Shown here piece after piece: positions 9,555-19,659 of a DNA stretch of 64,000 nt (positions are counted from its first letter, which is position 1; each line of letters begins with the position of its first letter). The DNA is from Thalassomonas sp. M1454 (GTDB taxonomy: Bacteria > Pseudomonadota > Gammaproteobacteria > Enterobacterales > Alteromonadaceae). The notes below the pieces were generated by a model, which saw only the letters and a program-made list of their open reading frames with translations, ran no database searches and was not told the origin of the DNA. The position numbers and the translations under genes were made by a program. Location: NCBI RefSeq assembly GCF_007097525.1, contig NZ_VKDD01000003.1, positions 186,001 to 250,000 of the forward strand, read 5' to 3'.

Positions 9555-9581
9555 AAAAACGCTCATCATGAGCGTTTTTTT
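9555..9581 (+). terminator. Terminator after rhlE
   Basis: Stem AAACGCTCA / TGAGCGTTT with a three-base loop and a T run, 15 bases after the rhlE stop. The A-rich left arm may also let it work for the opposing gene. Confidence 0.85.
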
Positions 9582-9600
9582 ATGACCACAATAAATTGTT

Positions 9601-9954
9601 TTATTTATCCGACCAGACAGCTAGCTCGTTACCGCTTGGGTCGGTAAAATGAAAACGACGTCCACCAGGAAATTCAAATATAGGCTTTACTATTTTGCCT
9701 TGGTTATTCAGCACTTTTGCCGCTGTTTCTTCTAAATGATTAGAGTAAAAAACTATCAGTATACTGCCCTGCTCATAGCTACTATTTACATCTGCTTTAT
9801 AAAACCCGCCATTAATAGTGCCATCGCTAAAAGAACAATAATCAGGTCCATAGTCAACTAACTGCCAAGCAAATACTTTACTGTAAAACGTTTTCGCAGC
9901 TTGCATATCTTTAGCAGGAAATTCTAAGTAGTTTATTTTTTCATGTTGTGACAT
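9601..9954 (-). CDS. VOC (glyoxalase-fold) family protein
   Basis: About 117 residues with the VOC two-module layout: INYLEFPAKDMQAAKTFYSKVFAW at the start and the RRFHFTDPSGNELAVW ending. Proteins like this include glyoxalases, dioxygenases and antibiotic-binding proteins; the substrate of this one is not visible. Potential metal ligands include Glu in YLEFP and Glu in GNELAVW. An ATG at 9960 is possible, but the ribosome site AGGGA abuts it, whereas the ATG at 9954 sits six bases after it, so I chose 9954. It is a lone gene between two terminators. Confidence 0.85.
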   Translation of the reverse strand: MSQHEKINYLEFPAKDMQAAKTFYSKVFAWQLVDYGPDYCSFSDGTINGGFYKADVNSSYEQGSILIVFYSNHLEETAAKVLNNQGKIVKPIFEFPGGRRFHFTDPSGNELAVWSDK

Positions 9955-10006
9955 TTTCATTCCCTAAGAGTACCTATGCTTATTACCTTACCCTTATTTT
10001 AGTTAT

Positions 10007-10035
10007 AAAAAAACCAGAGCAAGCTCTGGTTTTTA
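10007..10035 (-). terminator. Terminator after oadB
   Basis: Nine-bp stem AACCAGAGC / GCTCTGGTT with a two-base centre, flanked by an A run on one side and a T run on the other. It lies 25 bases past the oadB stop and ends the oad operon on the minus strand. Confidence 0.85.
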
Positions 10036-10059
10036 AAATTAGTTTAGCTTAAATGATTA

Positions 10060-11190
10060 TTAACCAACAAGTGCAAGCAAAACACCTGCAGCAACAGCTG
10101 AACCAAGTACACCAGCAACGTTAGGGCCCATTGCATGCATTAGTAAGAAGTTATGTGGGTTAGACTCTAATCCAACTTTATTTACTACACGTGCAGCCAT
10201 AGGTACGGCAGAAACACCTGCTGCGCCAACTAACGGGTTAATAGGGTCTTTAGAGAACTTACCTAATAATTTAGCCATTAATACACCCGCACCAGTACCA
10301 ATTGAGAATGCCACAGCACCTAAACCTAAAATACCTAATGTTTCAACATTCAAGAATGCTTCAGAGCTTAACTTTGAGCCAACACCTAGGCCTAAGAAAA
10401 TGGTCACAATATTAATCAGTTCATTTTGCGCAGTATTACTTAAACGGTCAACTACACCACACTCACGCATTAAGTTACCTAAACAGAACATGCCTACAAG
10501 AGGAGAAGCCGCAGGTAAGAAGAAAATAGCCATTAATAAAACAGCAAGAGGGAAAACCATCTTTTCTATCTTAGTTACGTGGCGTAATTGCTTCATTTCA
10601 ATTTTACGCTCAGCCTCGTTAGTTAACGCTTTCATAATTGGCGGTTGAATAATCGGTACCAATGCCATGTATGAATATGCTGCGACTGCAATCGCACCTA
10701 ATAAATCTGGTGCTAATTTAGAAGCTAAGAAAATAGCAGTAGGACCATCAGCACCACCGATAATGGCAATGGCAGATGCATCTTGTAAGCTAAAATCAAA
10801 ACCTGGAATAGCATTTAAGGCAATAGCGCCAAATAATGTGGCAAATATACCAAACTGAGCAGCCGCGCCTAATAACAACATTCTAGGATTTGCTATTAGT
10901 GCACCGAAGTCGGTCATCGCACCTACACCCATAAATATTAATAATGGAAAAATACCAGTATCGATACCCGCATAATAAATATAATGTAAGAGGCCACCCA
11001 CTTCTGAAAAACCAGCTACTGGGATATTCGTTAAGATTGCACCAAAACCTATAGGTAATAAAAGCAATGGTTCAAAACCACGAGCGATGGCTAGGTATAA
11101 TAAACCTAAGCCAACAAGCATCATTACAATCTGCCCTACTTCAAAATTTGCGAGGCCAGTTGATGCCCAAAGGATCTCTAATGATTCCAT
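10060..11190 (-). CDS. oadB: Oxaloacetate decarboxylase beta subunit (Na+ pump)
   Basis: A 376-residue polytopic protein with the family motifs [23 protein letters not shown] and [21 protein letters not shown]. In the OadGAB complex this subunit takes the carboxybiotin, releases CO2 and moves Na+ outward across the inner membrane. It is the third gene of the operon, 12 bases after oadA. The length is a little under the 430 residues seen in Klebsiella, because it has fewer N-terminal residues. Together with oadA and oadG it gives a route from oxaloacetate to pyruvate that builds a sodium gradient. Confidence 0.95.
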   Translation of the reverse strand: MESLEILWASTGLANFEVGQIVMMLVGLGLLYLAIARGFEPLLLLPIGFGAILTNIPVAGFSEVGGLLHYIYYAGIDTGIFPLLIFMGVGAMTDFGALIANPRMLLLGAAAQFGIFATLFGAIALNAIPGFDFSLQDASAIAIIGGADGPTAIFLASKLAPDLLGAIAVAAYSYMALVPIIQPPIMKALTNEAERKIEMKQLRHVTKIEKMVFPLAVLLMAIFFLPAASPLVGMFCLGNLMRECGVVDRLSNTAQNELINIVTIFLGLGVGSKLSSEAFLNVETLGILGLGAVAFSIGTGAGVLMAKLLGKFSKDPINPLVGAAGVSAVPMAARVVNKVGLESNPHNFLLMHAMGPNVAGVLGSAVAAGVLLALVG

Positions 11191-11202
11191 TTACTTATCC
11201 TT

Positions 11203-12993
11203 TTAAAGAGTTAGTAACACATCGCCAACTGCGACTGCATCACCTTCTTTAACTAATATTGAGCTGACAGAGCCTGACTCAGTAGCACGGATTTCGGTTT
11301 CCATTTTCATCGCTTCCATGATGATCACAACATCACCAGCTGCAACAGTATCACCTTCATGAACAAGGACTTTGAATATATTACCGGCTAATGGAGCATT
11401 TAATGGCGCACCACCACTTGCAGCAGGAGCTGCTGGAGCTGACGCTGCAGGGCCTTTATTACTAGCAACAGCTATATTTTCAATTTTTCCACCTTGAGCA
11501 ACTACAACATCATAGACCTTACCATCAACGCTTACAGAGTAACTCTCTGGAGCATCTGCCGCTTGTTCAGCTTTAGGTGCAGCAGGCGCTACATCATCTT
11601 TACTTGGCATAGGTTCAAATGCATCTGGGTTATTACGATTCTCTAAGAATTTTAAACCGATTTGCGGGAACAACGCATAAGTTAATACATCATCAATCAC
11701 TTCATCAGCAAGAGTGATGTTTTTCTCTGCAGCTAGTTCACCTAATTCTTTAGTTAATTTCTCAACTTCTGGCTCAAGTAAATCAGCGGGGCGACAAGTG
11801 ATAGCTTCGGAGCCAGCAAGTACTTTAGCTTGTAAGTCTGCATCAACATCAGCAGGAGTAACACCGTATTCACCTTTAAGTACACCAGCCGTCTCTTTAG
11901 TAATAGACTTATAGCGTTCGCCAGTTAGTACGTTAAGTACCGATTGCGTGCCTACAATTTGCGATGTTGGCGTTACTAAAGGAATATAACCTAATTCTTT
12001 ACGAACACGAGGGATCTCTTTAAGTACTTCATCAAACTTATCTGCAGCACCTTGCTCTTTTAATTGGCCTTCCATATTGGTTAGCATGCCACCAGGAACT
12101 TGCGCTAATAAAATACGAGAATCTACGCCTTTTAAGCTGCCTTCAAATTTGGCATATTTTTCACGAACACCTCTAAAGTAAGCTGCTACTTCGGCAAGTT
12201 TGACTAAATCTAAACCAGAGTCACGTTCTTGGCCTTCAACAATAGAAACAATAGATTCTGTTGGTGAGTGACCGTATGTCATACTCATTGACGAAATAGA
12301 AGTATCAATAACATCAACACCGGCATCAATTGCTTTCATGTGAGTTGCCATACTTAAACCTGTTGTAGCATGACAGTGAAGAGCTATTGGTAAATCAACG
12401 GTTTGTTTAAGTTGAGCAATTAACTCTTGTGCATCGTATGGTTTAAGTAAACCAGACATGTCTTTAATACATAAAGAGTGTGCCCCCATATCCTCTAATT
12501 TCTTAGCCATGGTCAACCATGTCTCTAAGGTATGAACTGGGCTTTCTGTGTATGAAAGAGTACCTTGTGCATGCGCTCCTACTTTAACTGCTGCTTTAAT
12601 AGCAGTTTCAAGATTGCGAGTATCATTCATTGCATCAAAGATTCTAAATACATCTACGCCATTTACATGCGCACGCTCAACAAACTTTTCAACAAGATCA
12701 TCGGCATAATGACGGTAACCTAAAATATTTTGGCCGCGAAACAGCATTTGCTGTTTAGTGTTTGGCATTGCTTTCTTAAGGGCGCGAATACGCTCCCATG
12801 GATCTTCACCTAAGTAGCGGATACAAGAGTCGAATGTAGCTCCTCCCCAAGACTCTATTGACCAATAGCCTATTTCATCTAATGTCTTGGCAATAGGTAG
12901 CATATCTTCTAAACGCAAACGAGTTGCTAATAGTGATTGGTGACCATCTCTTAATACGACTTCAGTAATTCCTAGTGGGCTTGTCATATTCAA
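11203..12993 (-). CDS. oadA: Oxaloacetate decarboxylase alpha subunit
   Basis: A 596-residue biotin enzyme. The N-terminal part (about 1-270) is the carboxyltransferase TIM barrel with [17 protein letters not shown], the metal-binding HCHATTG and the GHSPTES motif. A PYC_OADA-type domain follows to about 470, then an Ala/Pro-rich linker and a C-terminal biotinyl domain with EAMKMETE, whose Lys carries biotin. It transfers the carboxyl of oxaloacetate to biotin in the cytoplasm for OadB. It lies three bases after oadG. The linker near residues 470-530 is rich in Ala and Pro, typical for a swinging arm. Confidence 0.96.
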   Translation of the reverse strand: MNMTSPLGITEVVLRDGHQSLLATRLRLEDMLPIAKTLDEIGYWSIESWGGATFDSCIRYLGEDPWERIRALKKAMPNTKQQMLFRGQNILGYRHYADDLVEKFVERAHVNGVDVFRIFDAMNDTRNLETAIKAAVKVGAHAQGTLSYTESPVHTLETWLTMAKKLEDMGAHSLCIKDMSGLLKPYDAQELIAQLKQTVDLPIALHCHATTGLSMATHMKAIDAGVDVIDTSISSMSMTYGHSPTESIVSIVEGQERDSGLDLVKLAEVAAYFRGVREKYAKFEGSLKGVDSRILLAQVPGGMLTNMEGQLKEQGAADKFDEVLKEIPRVRKELGYIPLVTPTSQIVGTQSVLNVLTGERYKSITKETAGVLKGEYGVTPADVDADLQAKVLAGSEAITCRPADLLEPEVEKLTKELGELAAEKNITLADEVIDDVLTYALFPQIGLKFLENRNNPDAFEPMPSKDDVAPAAPKAEQAADAPESYSVSVDGKVYDVVVAQGGKIENIAVASNKGPAASAPAAPAASGGAPLNAPLAGNIFKVLVHEGDTVAAGDVVIIMEAMKMETEIRATESGSVSSILVKEGDAVAVGDVLLTL

Positions 12994-12996
12994 CTC

Positions 12997-13257
12997 CTAA
13001 TTTTTTATTTTGTTTTTACGGTACTGCGCGACAGCAGTACTGATTGCGGCTACAACACTTGGCGACACAGCGCCAGAGTCAACATTGGCAACCGTCTTAG
13101 GTCGTCTTACTTGCGGAACAGGGTCCGGGAATTTAATCGAAAGTTTCGCAAGTATATTAATTGCTACAATTAAAATACTCAAAAAGGCAAAAACGAACCC
13201 CATACCAACAATCATTAAGATCCCCGCTTCAGCGAAGACCGAGCTTAAATTTTCCAT
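12997..13257 (-). CDS. oadG: Oxaloacetate decarboxylase gamma subunit
   Basis: An 86-residue protein with one N-terminal membrane helix (about 10-35) and a charged C-terminal tail, the usual OadG build. It anchors and assembles the alpha and beta subunits. It is the first gene of the oadGAB operon. Two features support the call: an AEAGILMIVGMGFVFAFL start like other OadG proteins, and its place directly before oadA. The C-terminal His seen in some OadG proteins is not obvious here. Confidence 0.9.
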   Translation of the reverse strand: MENLSSVFAEAGILMIVGMGFVFAFLSILIVAINILAKLSIKFPDPVPQVRRPKTVANVDSGAVSPSVVAAISTAVAQYRKNKIKN

Positions 13258-13319
13258 AGCCTAACTCTTTAAGTTAAAAGAAATAGAATAATCACTCGAA
13301 TTTATTTAATCAACAAAAT

Positions 13320-13351
13320 TTGACATAATTTATGTAAATAAATTATGTCAA
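13320..13351. promoter_or_regulatory. Perfect 32-bp palindrome upstream of oadGAB
   Basis: Two perfect 14-base arms, TTGACATAATTTAT and its complement, flank GTAA. The centre lies about 78 bases before the oadG start. Each end reads TTGACA, so it may combine a -35 element with an operator. No other gene start is within 100 bases on the other side. A dimeric repressor or activator site is the likely role; the protein is unknown. Confidence 0.6.
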
Positions 13352-13456
13352 TAGAGAAAACAGACTTATTTGATGTTATTTAGAATAAATATTCACTAAA
13401 AGTGACAAAATGCAGGATTAGTCGTGACAACTATGCATTTTTATGATTTTAGTTAG

Positions 13457-14107
13457 TTAACTACCATCTCCGAATAGAGATTTTAAGCTATTTGCAAAGC
13501 CGATTAATTTTTCTTTTGTTGTACGCTTAACTTCAATATTCATCGCCCCCATAATCACTTTACCTCGAATAGTGATTGTTGGTGCCTGTCTATTAGCAAG
13601 AGAGGGTGACTTGTTTTCAACAGAACTCATCACACTATACATTTTAGTGACAACATTCACGTTTTCAGGGACAAAAATATCTTCTGATCCCATAACACAC
13701 ATAACATTTACCACGACATTTTGATGCTGAAATATTGCGTCGGTAAAATCTAGTGTTGTTGAACCCATAACATCTAAAACATTAATTTCTTTTGGCACCA
13801 GCCATTGACCACTGCGTTCATTGCTACCAAGAATGCTTCTTAGCTTAACGTCATCATCGCTAACATTATGGCTATAGTTAGGTGTAAATTTTGATTCTTT
13901 TTCGCTCTGATAATGTTTATCTGTATTTAAGGGTAAGTCTGCAACTAAGGCAACGATTTCATGAGGGTTATCACTTTGCATCGCTTGATCGAGCCTATGC
14001 TCAAAAGCCTCTGCAGATATAACTAAATGGCTGTAGTTATAAATCAATTGATCTATGGTTTCTTCCCTTACCTGCTCAATAGGTCGGTCTTCAAGTTTAA
14101 CTTCCAC
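13457..14107 (-). CDS. DUF1707/LiaF-like cell-envelope response protein
   Basis: About 216 residues. The N-terminal 60 residues resemble the DUF1707 helix-turn segment (VREETIDQLIYNYSH, then FEHRLDQAM). The C-terminal half, about 110-205, has the repeating beta pattern of LiaF C-terminal domains (NVLDVMGSTTLDF, VNVMCVMGSEDIFVP, GKVIMGAMNIEV). It has no membrane helix, unlike true LiaF. The frame opens at 14155, but a GTG at 14107 with an ideal AAGGGG ribosome site six bases before it is the better start. Function is unknown; related proteins sense or report envelope stress in Gram-positive bacteria. Confidence 0.7.
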   Translation of the reverse strand: MEVKLEDRPIEQVREETIDQLIYNYSHLVISAEAFEHRLDQAMQSDNPHEIVALVADLPLNTDKHYQSEKESKFTPNYSHNVSDDDVKLRSILGSNERSGQWLVPKEINVLDVMGSTTLDFTDAIFQHQNVVVNVMCVMGSEDIFVPENVNVVTKMYSVMSSVENKSPSLANRQAPTITIRGKVIMGAMNIEVKRTTKEKLIGFANSLKSLFGDGS

Positions 14108-14274
14108 GTAATACCCCTTAAATTGGCTAAATTTACAAACACTGTACTTAAGCAATATTCACACCATAAAATATCACCATACTTTTCAGTAGGTTGCAAA
14201 AACCATAAATAATAAAACTGGTTAAATTAACTAAATTATAACAATATTTACTATTAAGATGTCGGAAGAAATTT

Positions 14275-14308
14275 TCAAAAAAAAAGCCCAACCTTTCGGT
14301 TGGGCTTT
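14275..14308 (-). terminator. Terminator of the tRNA operon
   Basis: Stem AGCCCAACC / GGTTGGGCT with a four-base loop at 14285-14306. Read on the minus strand it is followed by a run of T residues. It lies nine bases after the last tRNA. Confidence 0.9.
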
Positions 14309-14316
14309 CTCTAATG

Positions 14317-14393
14317 TGGCGGACGCGGCAGGAGTCGAACCTGCGACCGCCTGGTTCGTAGCCAGGTACTCTATCCAGCTGAGCTACGCGTCC
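14317..14393 (-). tRNA. tRNA-Arg (ACG), copy 2
   Basis: A full cloverleaf of 77 bases including the encoded CCA. The acceptor stem is GGACGCG/CGCGTCC, and the anticodon loop CTACGAA sits on stem CCTGG/CCAGG, giving anticodon ACG (A34 read as inosine after TadA action). TTCGACT forms the T loop. It is the last tRNA before the terminator. Confidence 0.97.
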
Positions 14394-14523
14394 GCATTGT
14401 TATCCTTAAGGTGATAACCTCACCCTCAATTATTTAACTACTCTGAGTAAAGTAGTAACAAGCACTAAATGATTTAATCATATCAGCATTGTTAGCACAA
14501 ATTGCTTACCACCTCAAAAGAAG

Positions 14524-14600
14524 TGGCGGACGCGGCAGGAGTCGAACCTGCGACCGCCTGGTTCGTAGCCAGGTACTCTATCCAGCTGAGCTACGCGTCC
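14524..14600 (-). tRNA. tRNA-Arg (ACG), copy 1
   Basis: Identical over all 77 bases to the copy at 14317-14393, with anticodon ACG and encoded CCA. The two copies are about 130 bases apart in one transcript. A csrA-serine tRNA-arginine tRNA order is also found in enteric bacteria (serV-argVYZQ). Confidence 0.97.
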
Positions 14601-14647
14601 GCAATCATATTGTAAACTTCGTTTACGCCATTCAAGCAAATAAAGAA

Positions 14648-14739
14648 TGGCGGTGAGGGAGGGATTCGAACCCTCGATAGGGTATAAAGCCTATACTCCC
14701 TTAGCAGGGGAGCGCCTTCAGCCTCTCGGCCACCTCACC
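14648..14739 (-). tRNA. tRNA-Ser (GCU)
   Basis: A 92-base class II tRNA with a long variable arm. The acceptor stem is GGTGAGG/CCTCACC, the discriminator is G with encoded CCA, and the anticodon loop CTGCTAA gives anticodon GCT, which reads AGC and AGU. It is the first tRNA after csrA and probably shares a transcript with the two Arg tRNAs. Confidence 0.96.
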
Positions 14740-14875
14740 AATGGCGTGCATATTAATGGATTCGAAAAATAAGTCAAACACTTTTTTCGACTTTTTATCT
14801 GTTTGTTGGTATTTCAAACAAGATGGTCGTTTTTCACTCCAAAAATAGCCGAAGTTTACTTTAACTTAACAACAG

Positions 14876-15073
14876 TTATTGATTACCTGCTGTATCTTCA
14901 TCGGTACCCTTTTCTGCTTGTATACGCATGTAAATTTCTTCACGATGCACAGAAACTTCTTTTGGTGCATTTACACCAATTCGAACTTGGTTCCCTTTTA
15001 CCCCTAATACGGTAACAGTTACTTCGTCACCTACCATAAGAGTTTCACCAACTCTACGTGTTAATATAAGCAT
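14876..15073 (-). CDS. csrA: Carbon storage regulator CsrA
   Basis: The 65-residue product has the full CsrA sequence pattern, [16 protein letters not shown] through [13 protein letters not shown], including Leu4 and Arg44, the RNA-binding residues. It is a dimeric protein that binds GGA motifs in mRNA leaders and blocks or alters translation. The frame is open to 15112, but the ATG at 15073 gives the exact family N-terminus and sits seven bases after GGGGAG. The neighbourhood alaS-lysC-csrA-tRNA-Ser is a known gammaproteobacterial order. The gene for BarA, which in the family controls CsrA through small RNAs, is also in this window. Confidence 0.97.
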   Translation of the reverse strand: MLILTRRVGETLMVGDEVTVTVLGVKGNQVRIGVNAPKEVSVHREEIYMRIQAEKGTDEDTAGNQ

Positions 15074-15082
15074 CCTAATGCT
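15069..15082 (-). promoter_or_regulatory. Hairpin at the csrA start codon, candidate CsrA autoregulatory site
   Basis: On the mRNA the bases AGCAT and ATGCT pair around the loop TAGG, so the AUG lies in the stem and AGG in the loop, directly followed by A. This AGGA-in-a-hairpin layout is the shape CsrA prefers, and E. coli csrA is self-repressed at such sites. Confidence 0.5.
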
Positions 15083-15255
15083 CCCCTTTATATAGAAATC
15101 AAATTTACGCAATACTAACTTACATCCTAGAAATTAATATTGCGCGATTATGTTATCAAACTTACACCCAAAAATAACCAATTATCTGATAGTTAACATA
15201 ACACTATAAAAAATATAGCAAACTTTTAAATAAAAGCTGTTACAAAGTGTTATTT

Positions 15256-16470
15256 TTACTGTTCAAGTTTAAATTTTTTATGTAAAGCTTTAACCAATGA
15301 GTCATGAACATGTGGTTTTACTAGAAATGAAATTTTTATTTCGCTGCTCGACATTAAAAATAATTCAACGTTATTTTCATGCAAGCAATCAAATAACAGC
15401 CTATTTATTGAAGTATTAGCACGAATGCCTCGGCCAATAAGAGATAGCTTTACTAACTCGCTGTCACCAATATAATCTTCTATTAAATTAGAACGTATAA
15501 GCTGAGAAATAATTTCACTTGCACTTGAGTAATCATTACGATGCAAAGTAAAGCTAAGATCATTTGATGAGTGGTTAACAACCGACTGCTGTAGCATATC
15601 AACTTCAATATCTGCCTCAGCCAGAGCCAAAAACAATTCTTTATGTAATAATTTAAAGTCTTTAATACCAAGCAAAGTAAACATTGCTTCATCTTTTTGT
15701 GAAGCAATGGCTGTAACGGGGTTATTTGTTAGGTTAGCTTCGTTGAAAGTGATCTTAGTACCAGTTCCAGAATTAAAGCTTGATAGCACTCGCAATGGCA
15801 TTTGATGAGCCCCTGCGAACTCAACGGAGCGGCTATGTAAGACTTTAGCCCCCGAACTTGCCATTTCTAGCATCTCGTCAAAACTGACTTGTTCTAGCTT
15901 TTTAGCTTGAGCTTCAATTCTAGGATCTGTGGTATAAACACCATCGACATCAGTAAAAATTTGGCACTCTTTTGCTTGTAAAGATGCTGCAATAGCAACA
16001 GCTGAGGTATCAGATCCTCCTCGTCCAAGAGTGGTGATATTACCTTCATCATCACAGCCCTGAAACCCAGCTACAATAACTACGTGCCCCTGCTGTAACT
16101 CAGTTAACATGCGAGTGTTGTCGATGTACTTAATACGTGCTTTATTAAAGCGATTATTAGTTCTTAGGCCTATCTGATTGGCCAATAATGAAACCGCAGA
16201 ATAACCTCGTTTGATCAGTGCTATAGCCAATAAAGAGATAGATACTTGTTCACCACTAGCAAGTAGCATGTCAAGTTCACGGGGAGAAGGTTTAGCATCA
16301 ATTTGATGAGCTAAATCAAGTAAGCGGTTAGTTTCACCGCTCATTGCTGATAAAACCGCGACCACTTGATGGCCCCGGTTTTTAGTTTGGATTATTTGTT
16401 CGGCAACCGCTTCAATACGCTCAAGGGAACCAACAGAGGTTCCCCCAAACTTTTGCACGATAATAGCCAT
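15256..16470 (-). CDS. lysC: Aspartate kinase
   Basis: A 404-residue enzyme that phosphorylates aspartate, the first step to lysine, threonine and methionine. The N-terminal kinase motif KFGGTSVGS, the TLGRGGSDTSA loop and FTDVDGVYTTDP are present. Two ACT-type regulatory regions follow from about residue 265, and these normally mediate feedback by lysine or threonine. It lies 16 bases downstream of alaS and upstream of csrA, an order seen in Shewanella-like genomes. It is a monofunctional kinase, with no homoserine dehydrogenase domain. Confidence 0.94.
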   Translation of the reverse strand: MAIIVQKFGGTSVGSLERIEAVAEQIIQTKNRGHQVVAVLSAMSGETNRLLDLAHQIDAKPSPRELDMLLASGEQVSISLLAIALIKRGYSAVSLLANQIGLRTNNRFNKARIKYIDNTRMLTELQQGHVVIVAGFQGCDDEGNITTLGRGGSDTSAVAIAASLQAKECQIFTDVDGVYTTDPRIEAQAKKLEQVSFDEMLEMASSGAKVLHSRSVEFAGAHQMPLRVLSSFNSGTGTKITFNEANLTNNPVTAIASQKDEAMFTLLGIKDFKLLHKELFLALAEADIEVDMLQQSVVNHSSNDLSFTLHRNDYSSASEIISQLIRSNLIEDYIGDSELVKLSLIGRGIRANTSINRLLFDCLHENNVELFLMSSSEIKISFLVKPHVHDSLVKALHKKFKLEQ

Positions 16471-16486
16471 TAGCTAACAGTAACTC

Positions 16487-19117
16487 TTAAAGTTTTTCTG
16501 CTAACCAAGGTTGAACACTTGCCAAGGCAGCATCAATGTTTTCAGGTTGGGTGCCACCAGCTTGTGCCATATCTGGACGACCACCGCCTTTACCACCAAC
16601 TTGTTGGGCAACCATACTAACTAATTCGCCAGCTTTTACTTTACCGATTAAATCTCTTGTTACACCGGCAATTAAACTTACCTTAGGACCGTTAGCTAAA
16701 CCAAGCATTACAATACCTGAGCCCAGTTTATTTTTCAGATCATCAACCATATCACGAAGTGCTTTAGGATCTGTGCCTTCAACGTTAGCAATTAATGCTT
16801 TAATACCATTAACTTCTACCGCTTGATTGACTAAATCAGCGCCTGCTTGCGATGCTAGTTTTTGTTTAAGCTGAGTGATTTCTTTTTCAAGTTGTTTCGA
16901 GCGAGATATTAATTGCTCAACTTTACTTAGTGTATTTGCAGTGTCTGACTTAACTAAGCCAGCAATTGAAACAAGTTTGTCTGCTTGCTCATCAATAAAG
17001 CTAAGAGCGCCTTCACCTGTTACCGCTTCAATTCGACGAGTACCTGCGGCGATACCTGCTTCAGAAGTGATTTTCAATAAGCCAATATCACCAGTACGTT
17101 CAACATGAACACCACCACATAATTCGGTTGAAAACTCACCTAATGTTACAACACGAACTTCTTCATCGTATTTTTCACCAAACAATGCCATAGCACCTTT
17201 TGCTTTGGCTTCATCGATATTCATTAGAGCAGTTTCACGTTGATAATTAGCGCGAATTTTTTCATTAACCATTTGCTCAACAATTCGTAATTCAGATGCT
17301 TTTACACCTTCAAAGTGAGAAAAATCGAAACGTAACTTATCAGCATCACATAAAGAACCTTTTTGCGTAACATGCTCGCCTAACACTTCTCGAAGTGCGG
17401 CATGTAATAAATGCGTTGCTGAATGGTTTTTAATAATATTTGCACGACGTGCAACGTCAATTTCGGCATGAACACGGCCATTTAATTGCATATCAGCCTT
17501 AGCAAAACCATGGTGAGCGAATGCGTTACCTAGCTTTACTGTGTCCGTTACAACAAACTCACCTTCATCGCTAGTAATGACTCCGCTATCGCCAACTTGA
17601 CCACCAGATTCAGCATAAAATGGCGTGTTATCAAGAACAACAACACCTTTTTCGCCAGCTTTTAATACTGAAACAGAGCCTGCTTCGTCAAATAGCTCGA
17701 TAATAGTCGATGACAGGTTGTGGTTAGTGTAGCCCTTAAATTGCGTGCTTTTAGCTGACTTTAATTGTTCGTTATAATCAGTACCAAACTTACTCGCTTT
17801 TTGCGCACGTTGACGCTGTGCTTGCATTTCTGAATCGAAACCATCTTGGTCAATGGTTAAGTTATTTTCGCGTGCAATGTCAGCCGTTAAATCAGCAGGG
17901 AAACCATAAGTATCATATAATTTAAATACCGCTTCACCCGGAATAACATTACCTTCAAGCGTACTTAACGTTTCATTTAATAATGCTAAACCACGATCAA
18001 GTGTTAAACCGAACTGCTCTTCTTCAATACGTAAAATCTTTTCAATAACTGCTTGTTGATTTACTAGTTCAGGGTAAGCTGCACCCATTTGTTCAACTAA
18101 AGCGGCAACTAATTTATGGAAAAAATGACCTTTTGCTGCAAGTTTATTACCATGGCGTACAGCGCGGCGAATAATACGACGCAGTACAAAACCACGACCA
18201 ACATTTGATGGCATCACACCATCAGCAATCATAAAGCTACAAGAGCGAATATGGTCGGCAATAACGCGCAATGATTTATGTTCTAAATCAGTACAACCTA
18301 CTAATTGTGCAGCAGCTTTAATAAGGCCTTGGAAAATATCAATTTCGTAGTTGCTGTGTACATCTTGCATGATGGCCGAGATACGCTCTAAGCCCATACC
18401 TGTATCAACAGATGGTTTTGGTAAATTAAGCATAGTACCGTCGGCTTGACGGTTAAATTGCATAAATACTAAATTCCAAATTTCAATGAAACGGTCGCCA
18501 TCTTCTTCAGGAGAACCTGGAGGACCACCCCAAATTTCTTCACCGTGATCGTAAAAGATTTCAGAACATGGACCACATGGTCCGGTATCACCCATAGACC
18601 AGAAGTTATCTGAGTCGTATTTTTTATCAGGCGCTTTATCACCAATACGAATAATCTTTTCTACTGGAACGCCAATGTTGTTTGCCCAAAAATCAAAAGC
18701 TTCGTTATCGGTTTCATAAACAGTTACTAATAACTTTTCTTTCGGTAACATCAATACTTCAGTTAAGAAAGTCCAAGCGTAAGTAATTGCATCTTCTTTA
18801 AAGTAATCACCAAAACTAAAGTTACCTAACATTTCAAAGAAAGTATGGTGACGAGCTGTATAACCAACATTTTCTAAATCATTATGTTTACCACCAGCAC
18901 GCACACATCGTTGTGAAGACGTTGCTCGGGTATAACTGCGTTGCTCTGCACCTAAGAAAACATCTTTAAAAGGCACCATACCGGCATTGGTAAAAAGCAA
19001 TGTTGCGTCATTACCAGGAACAAGTGAGCTACTAGGTACCACTTGATGTTGTTGCGCTTTAAAGTAATCTAAAAATGCTTGTCTTATTTCAGCAGTCGAT
19101 TTGATCATCTTGGTCAT
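16487..19117 (-). CDS. alaS: Alanyl-tRNA synthetase
   Basis: An 876-residue class II synthetase of full length. It has the N-terminal aminoacylation domain (motif [31 protein letters not shown]), the editing domain with [12 protein letters not shown] and the zinc-type CGGVH, and the C-terminal glycine-rich [15 protein letters not shown]. It charges tRNA-Ala and hydrolyses mischarged Ser-tRNA-Ala. It starts 14 bases after recX, with lysC 16 bases downstream. A second ATG three codons in could be the start. Confidence 0.97.
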   Translation of the reverse strand: MTKMIKSTAEIRQAFLDYFKAQQHQVVPSSSLVPGNDATLLFTNAGMVPFKDVFLGAEQRSYTRATSSQRCVRAGGKHNDLENVGYTARHHTFFEMLGNFSFGDYFKEDAITYAWTFLTEVLMLPKEKLLVTVYETDNEAFDFWANNIGVPVEKIIRIGDKAPDKKYDSDNFWSMGDTGPCGPCSEIFYDHGEEIWGGPPGSPEEDGDRFIEIWNLVFMQFNRQADGTMLNLPKPSVDTGMGLERISAIMQDVHSNYEIDIFQGLIKAAAQLVGCTDLEHKSLRVIADHIRSCSFMIADGVMPSNVGRGFVLRRIIRRAVRHGNKLAAKGHFFHKLVAALVEQMGAAYPELVNQQAVIEKILRIEEEQFGLTLDRGLALLNETLSTLEGNVIPGEAVFKLYDTYGFPADLTADIARENNLTIDQDGFDSEMQAQRQRAQKASKFGTDYNEQLKSAKSTQFKGYTNHNLSSTIIELFDEAGSVSVLKAGEKGVVVLDNTPFYAESGGQVGDSGVITSDEGEFVVTDTVKLGNAFAHHGFAKADMQLNGRVHAEIDVARRANIIKNHSATHLLHAALREVLGEHVTQKGSLCDADKLRFDFSHFEGVKASELRIVEQMVNEKIRANYQRETALMNIDEAKAKGAMALFGEKYDEEVRVVTLGEFSTELCGGVHVERTGDIGLLKITSEAGIAAGTRRIEAVTGEGALSFIDEQADKLVSIAGLVKSDTANTLSKVEQLISRSKQLEKEITQLKQKLASQAGADLVNQAVEVNGIKALIANVEGTDPKALRDMVDDLKNKLGSGIVMLGLANGPKVSLIAGVTRDLIGKVKAGELVSMVAQQVGGKGGGRPDMAQAGGTQPENIDAALASVQPWLAEKL

Positions 19118-19131
19118 CTAAAGTTATCTCT

Positions 19132-19572
19132 TTAATCTAAATTTAATGCCGCGGATATTTGCTCAAAGTCAAACCCGCGGTATTGTAAAAATCTTATTCG
19201 TTTCGCTTTATCTTTTTGATCGTAAATTTTAGGATCTGGAAAGCGTTTTTGATAGGCATTTTTAGCCTGTTCAAACCAATCAATTGATTGTGTTTGCTCT
19301 ACTTGTGCAATAATATCACTTGCTAAACCTTTTTGCTTTAATTCTGCACAAATATAACTCCAACCATAGCCTTTCGTTAGTCGAGTGCGAAGCAAGCTTT
19401 CTCCAAAACGTAAATCACTTTGAATGTCTTGCTCAGCTAAGGCCGATAAAACAGGTTCGATATCTGCAACTTGATACTCTCTTAAAACCAGCTTTTCTTT
19501 TAACTCTTTTGCTGAGTGCTCTCGCCTAGATAATAAAGAATACGCCGCTTTTTTTACATCCTTATTATACAT
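19132..19572 (-). CDS. recX: RecA regulator RecX
   Basis: A 146-residue helical protein with the RecX pattern: an AAYSLLSRREHSAKELKEKL start, DLRFGESLLRTRLTKGYGW in the middle and KAKRIRFLQYRGFDFEQI near the end. It caps RecA filaments and limits RecA activity. In many gammaproteobacteria it lies next to recA. Here recA is 19 kb away on the same strand, with the redox and methionine genes in between. It leads the recX-alaS-lysC-csrA run. Confidence 0.92.
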   Translation of the reverse strand: MYNKDVKKAAYSLLSRREHSAKELKEKLVLREYQVADIEPVLSALAEQDIQSDLRFGESLLRTRLTKGYGWSYICAELKQKGLASDIIAQVEQTQSIDWFEQAKNAYQKRFPDPKIYDQKDKAKRIRFLQYRGFDFEQISAALNLD

Positions 19573-19659
19573 ATTCGGGTCCTATTTTAGAGAGTTGGTA
19601 TTCTACCTGTATTGTTTTAAATTTACACCCCAGAAAATCTTAAGCAATGAAAGATAACG

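Noticed and set aside
13408-13440. Terminator downstream of the LiaF-like gene (AAAATGCA/TGCATTTT arms)
   Set aside because: Long loop and short arms; it may be chance in AT-rich DNA.
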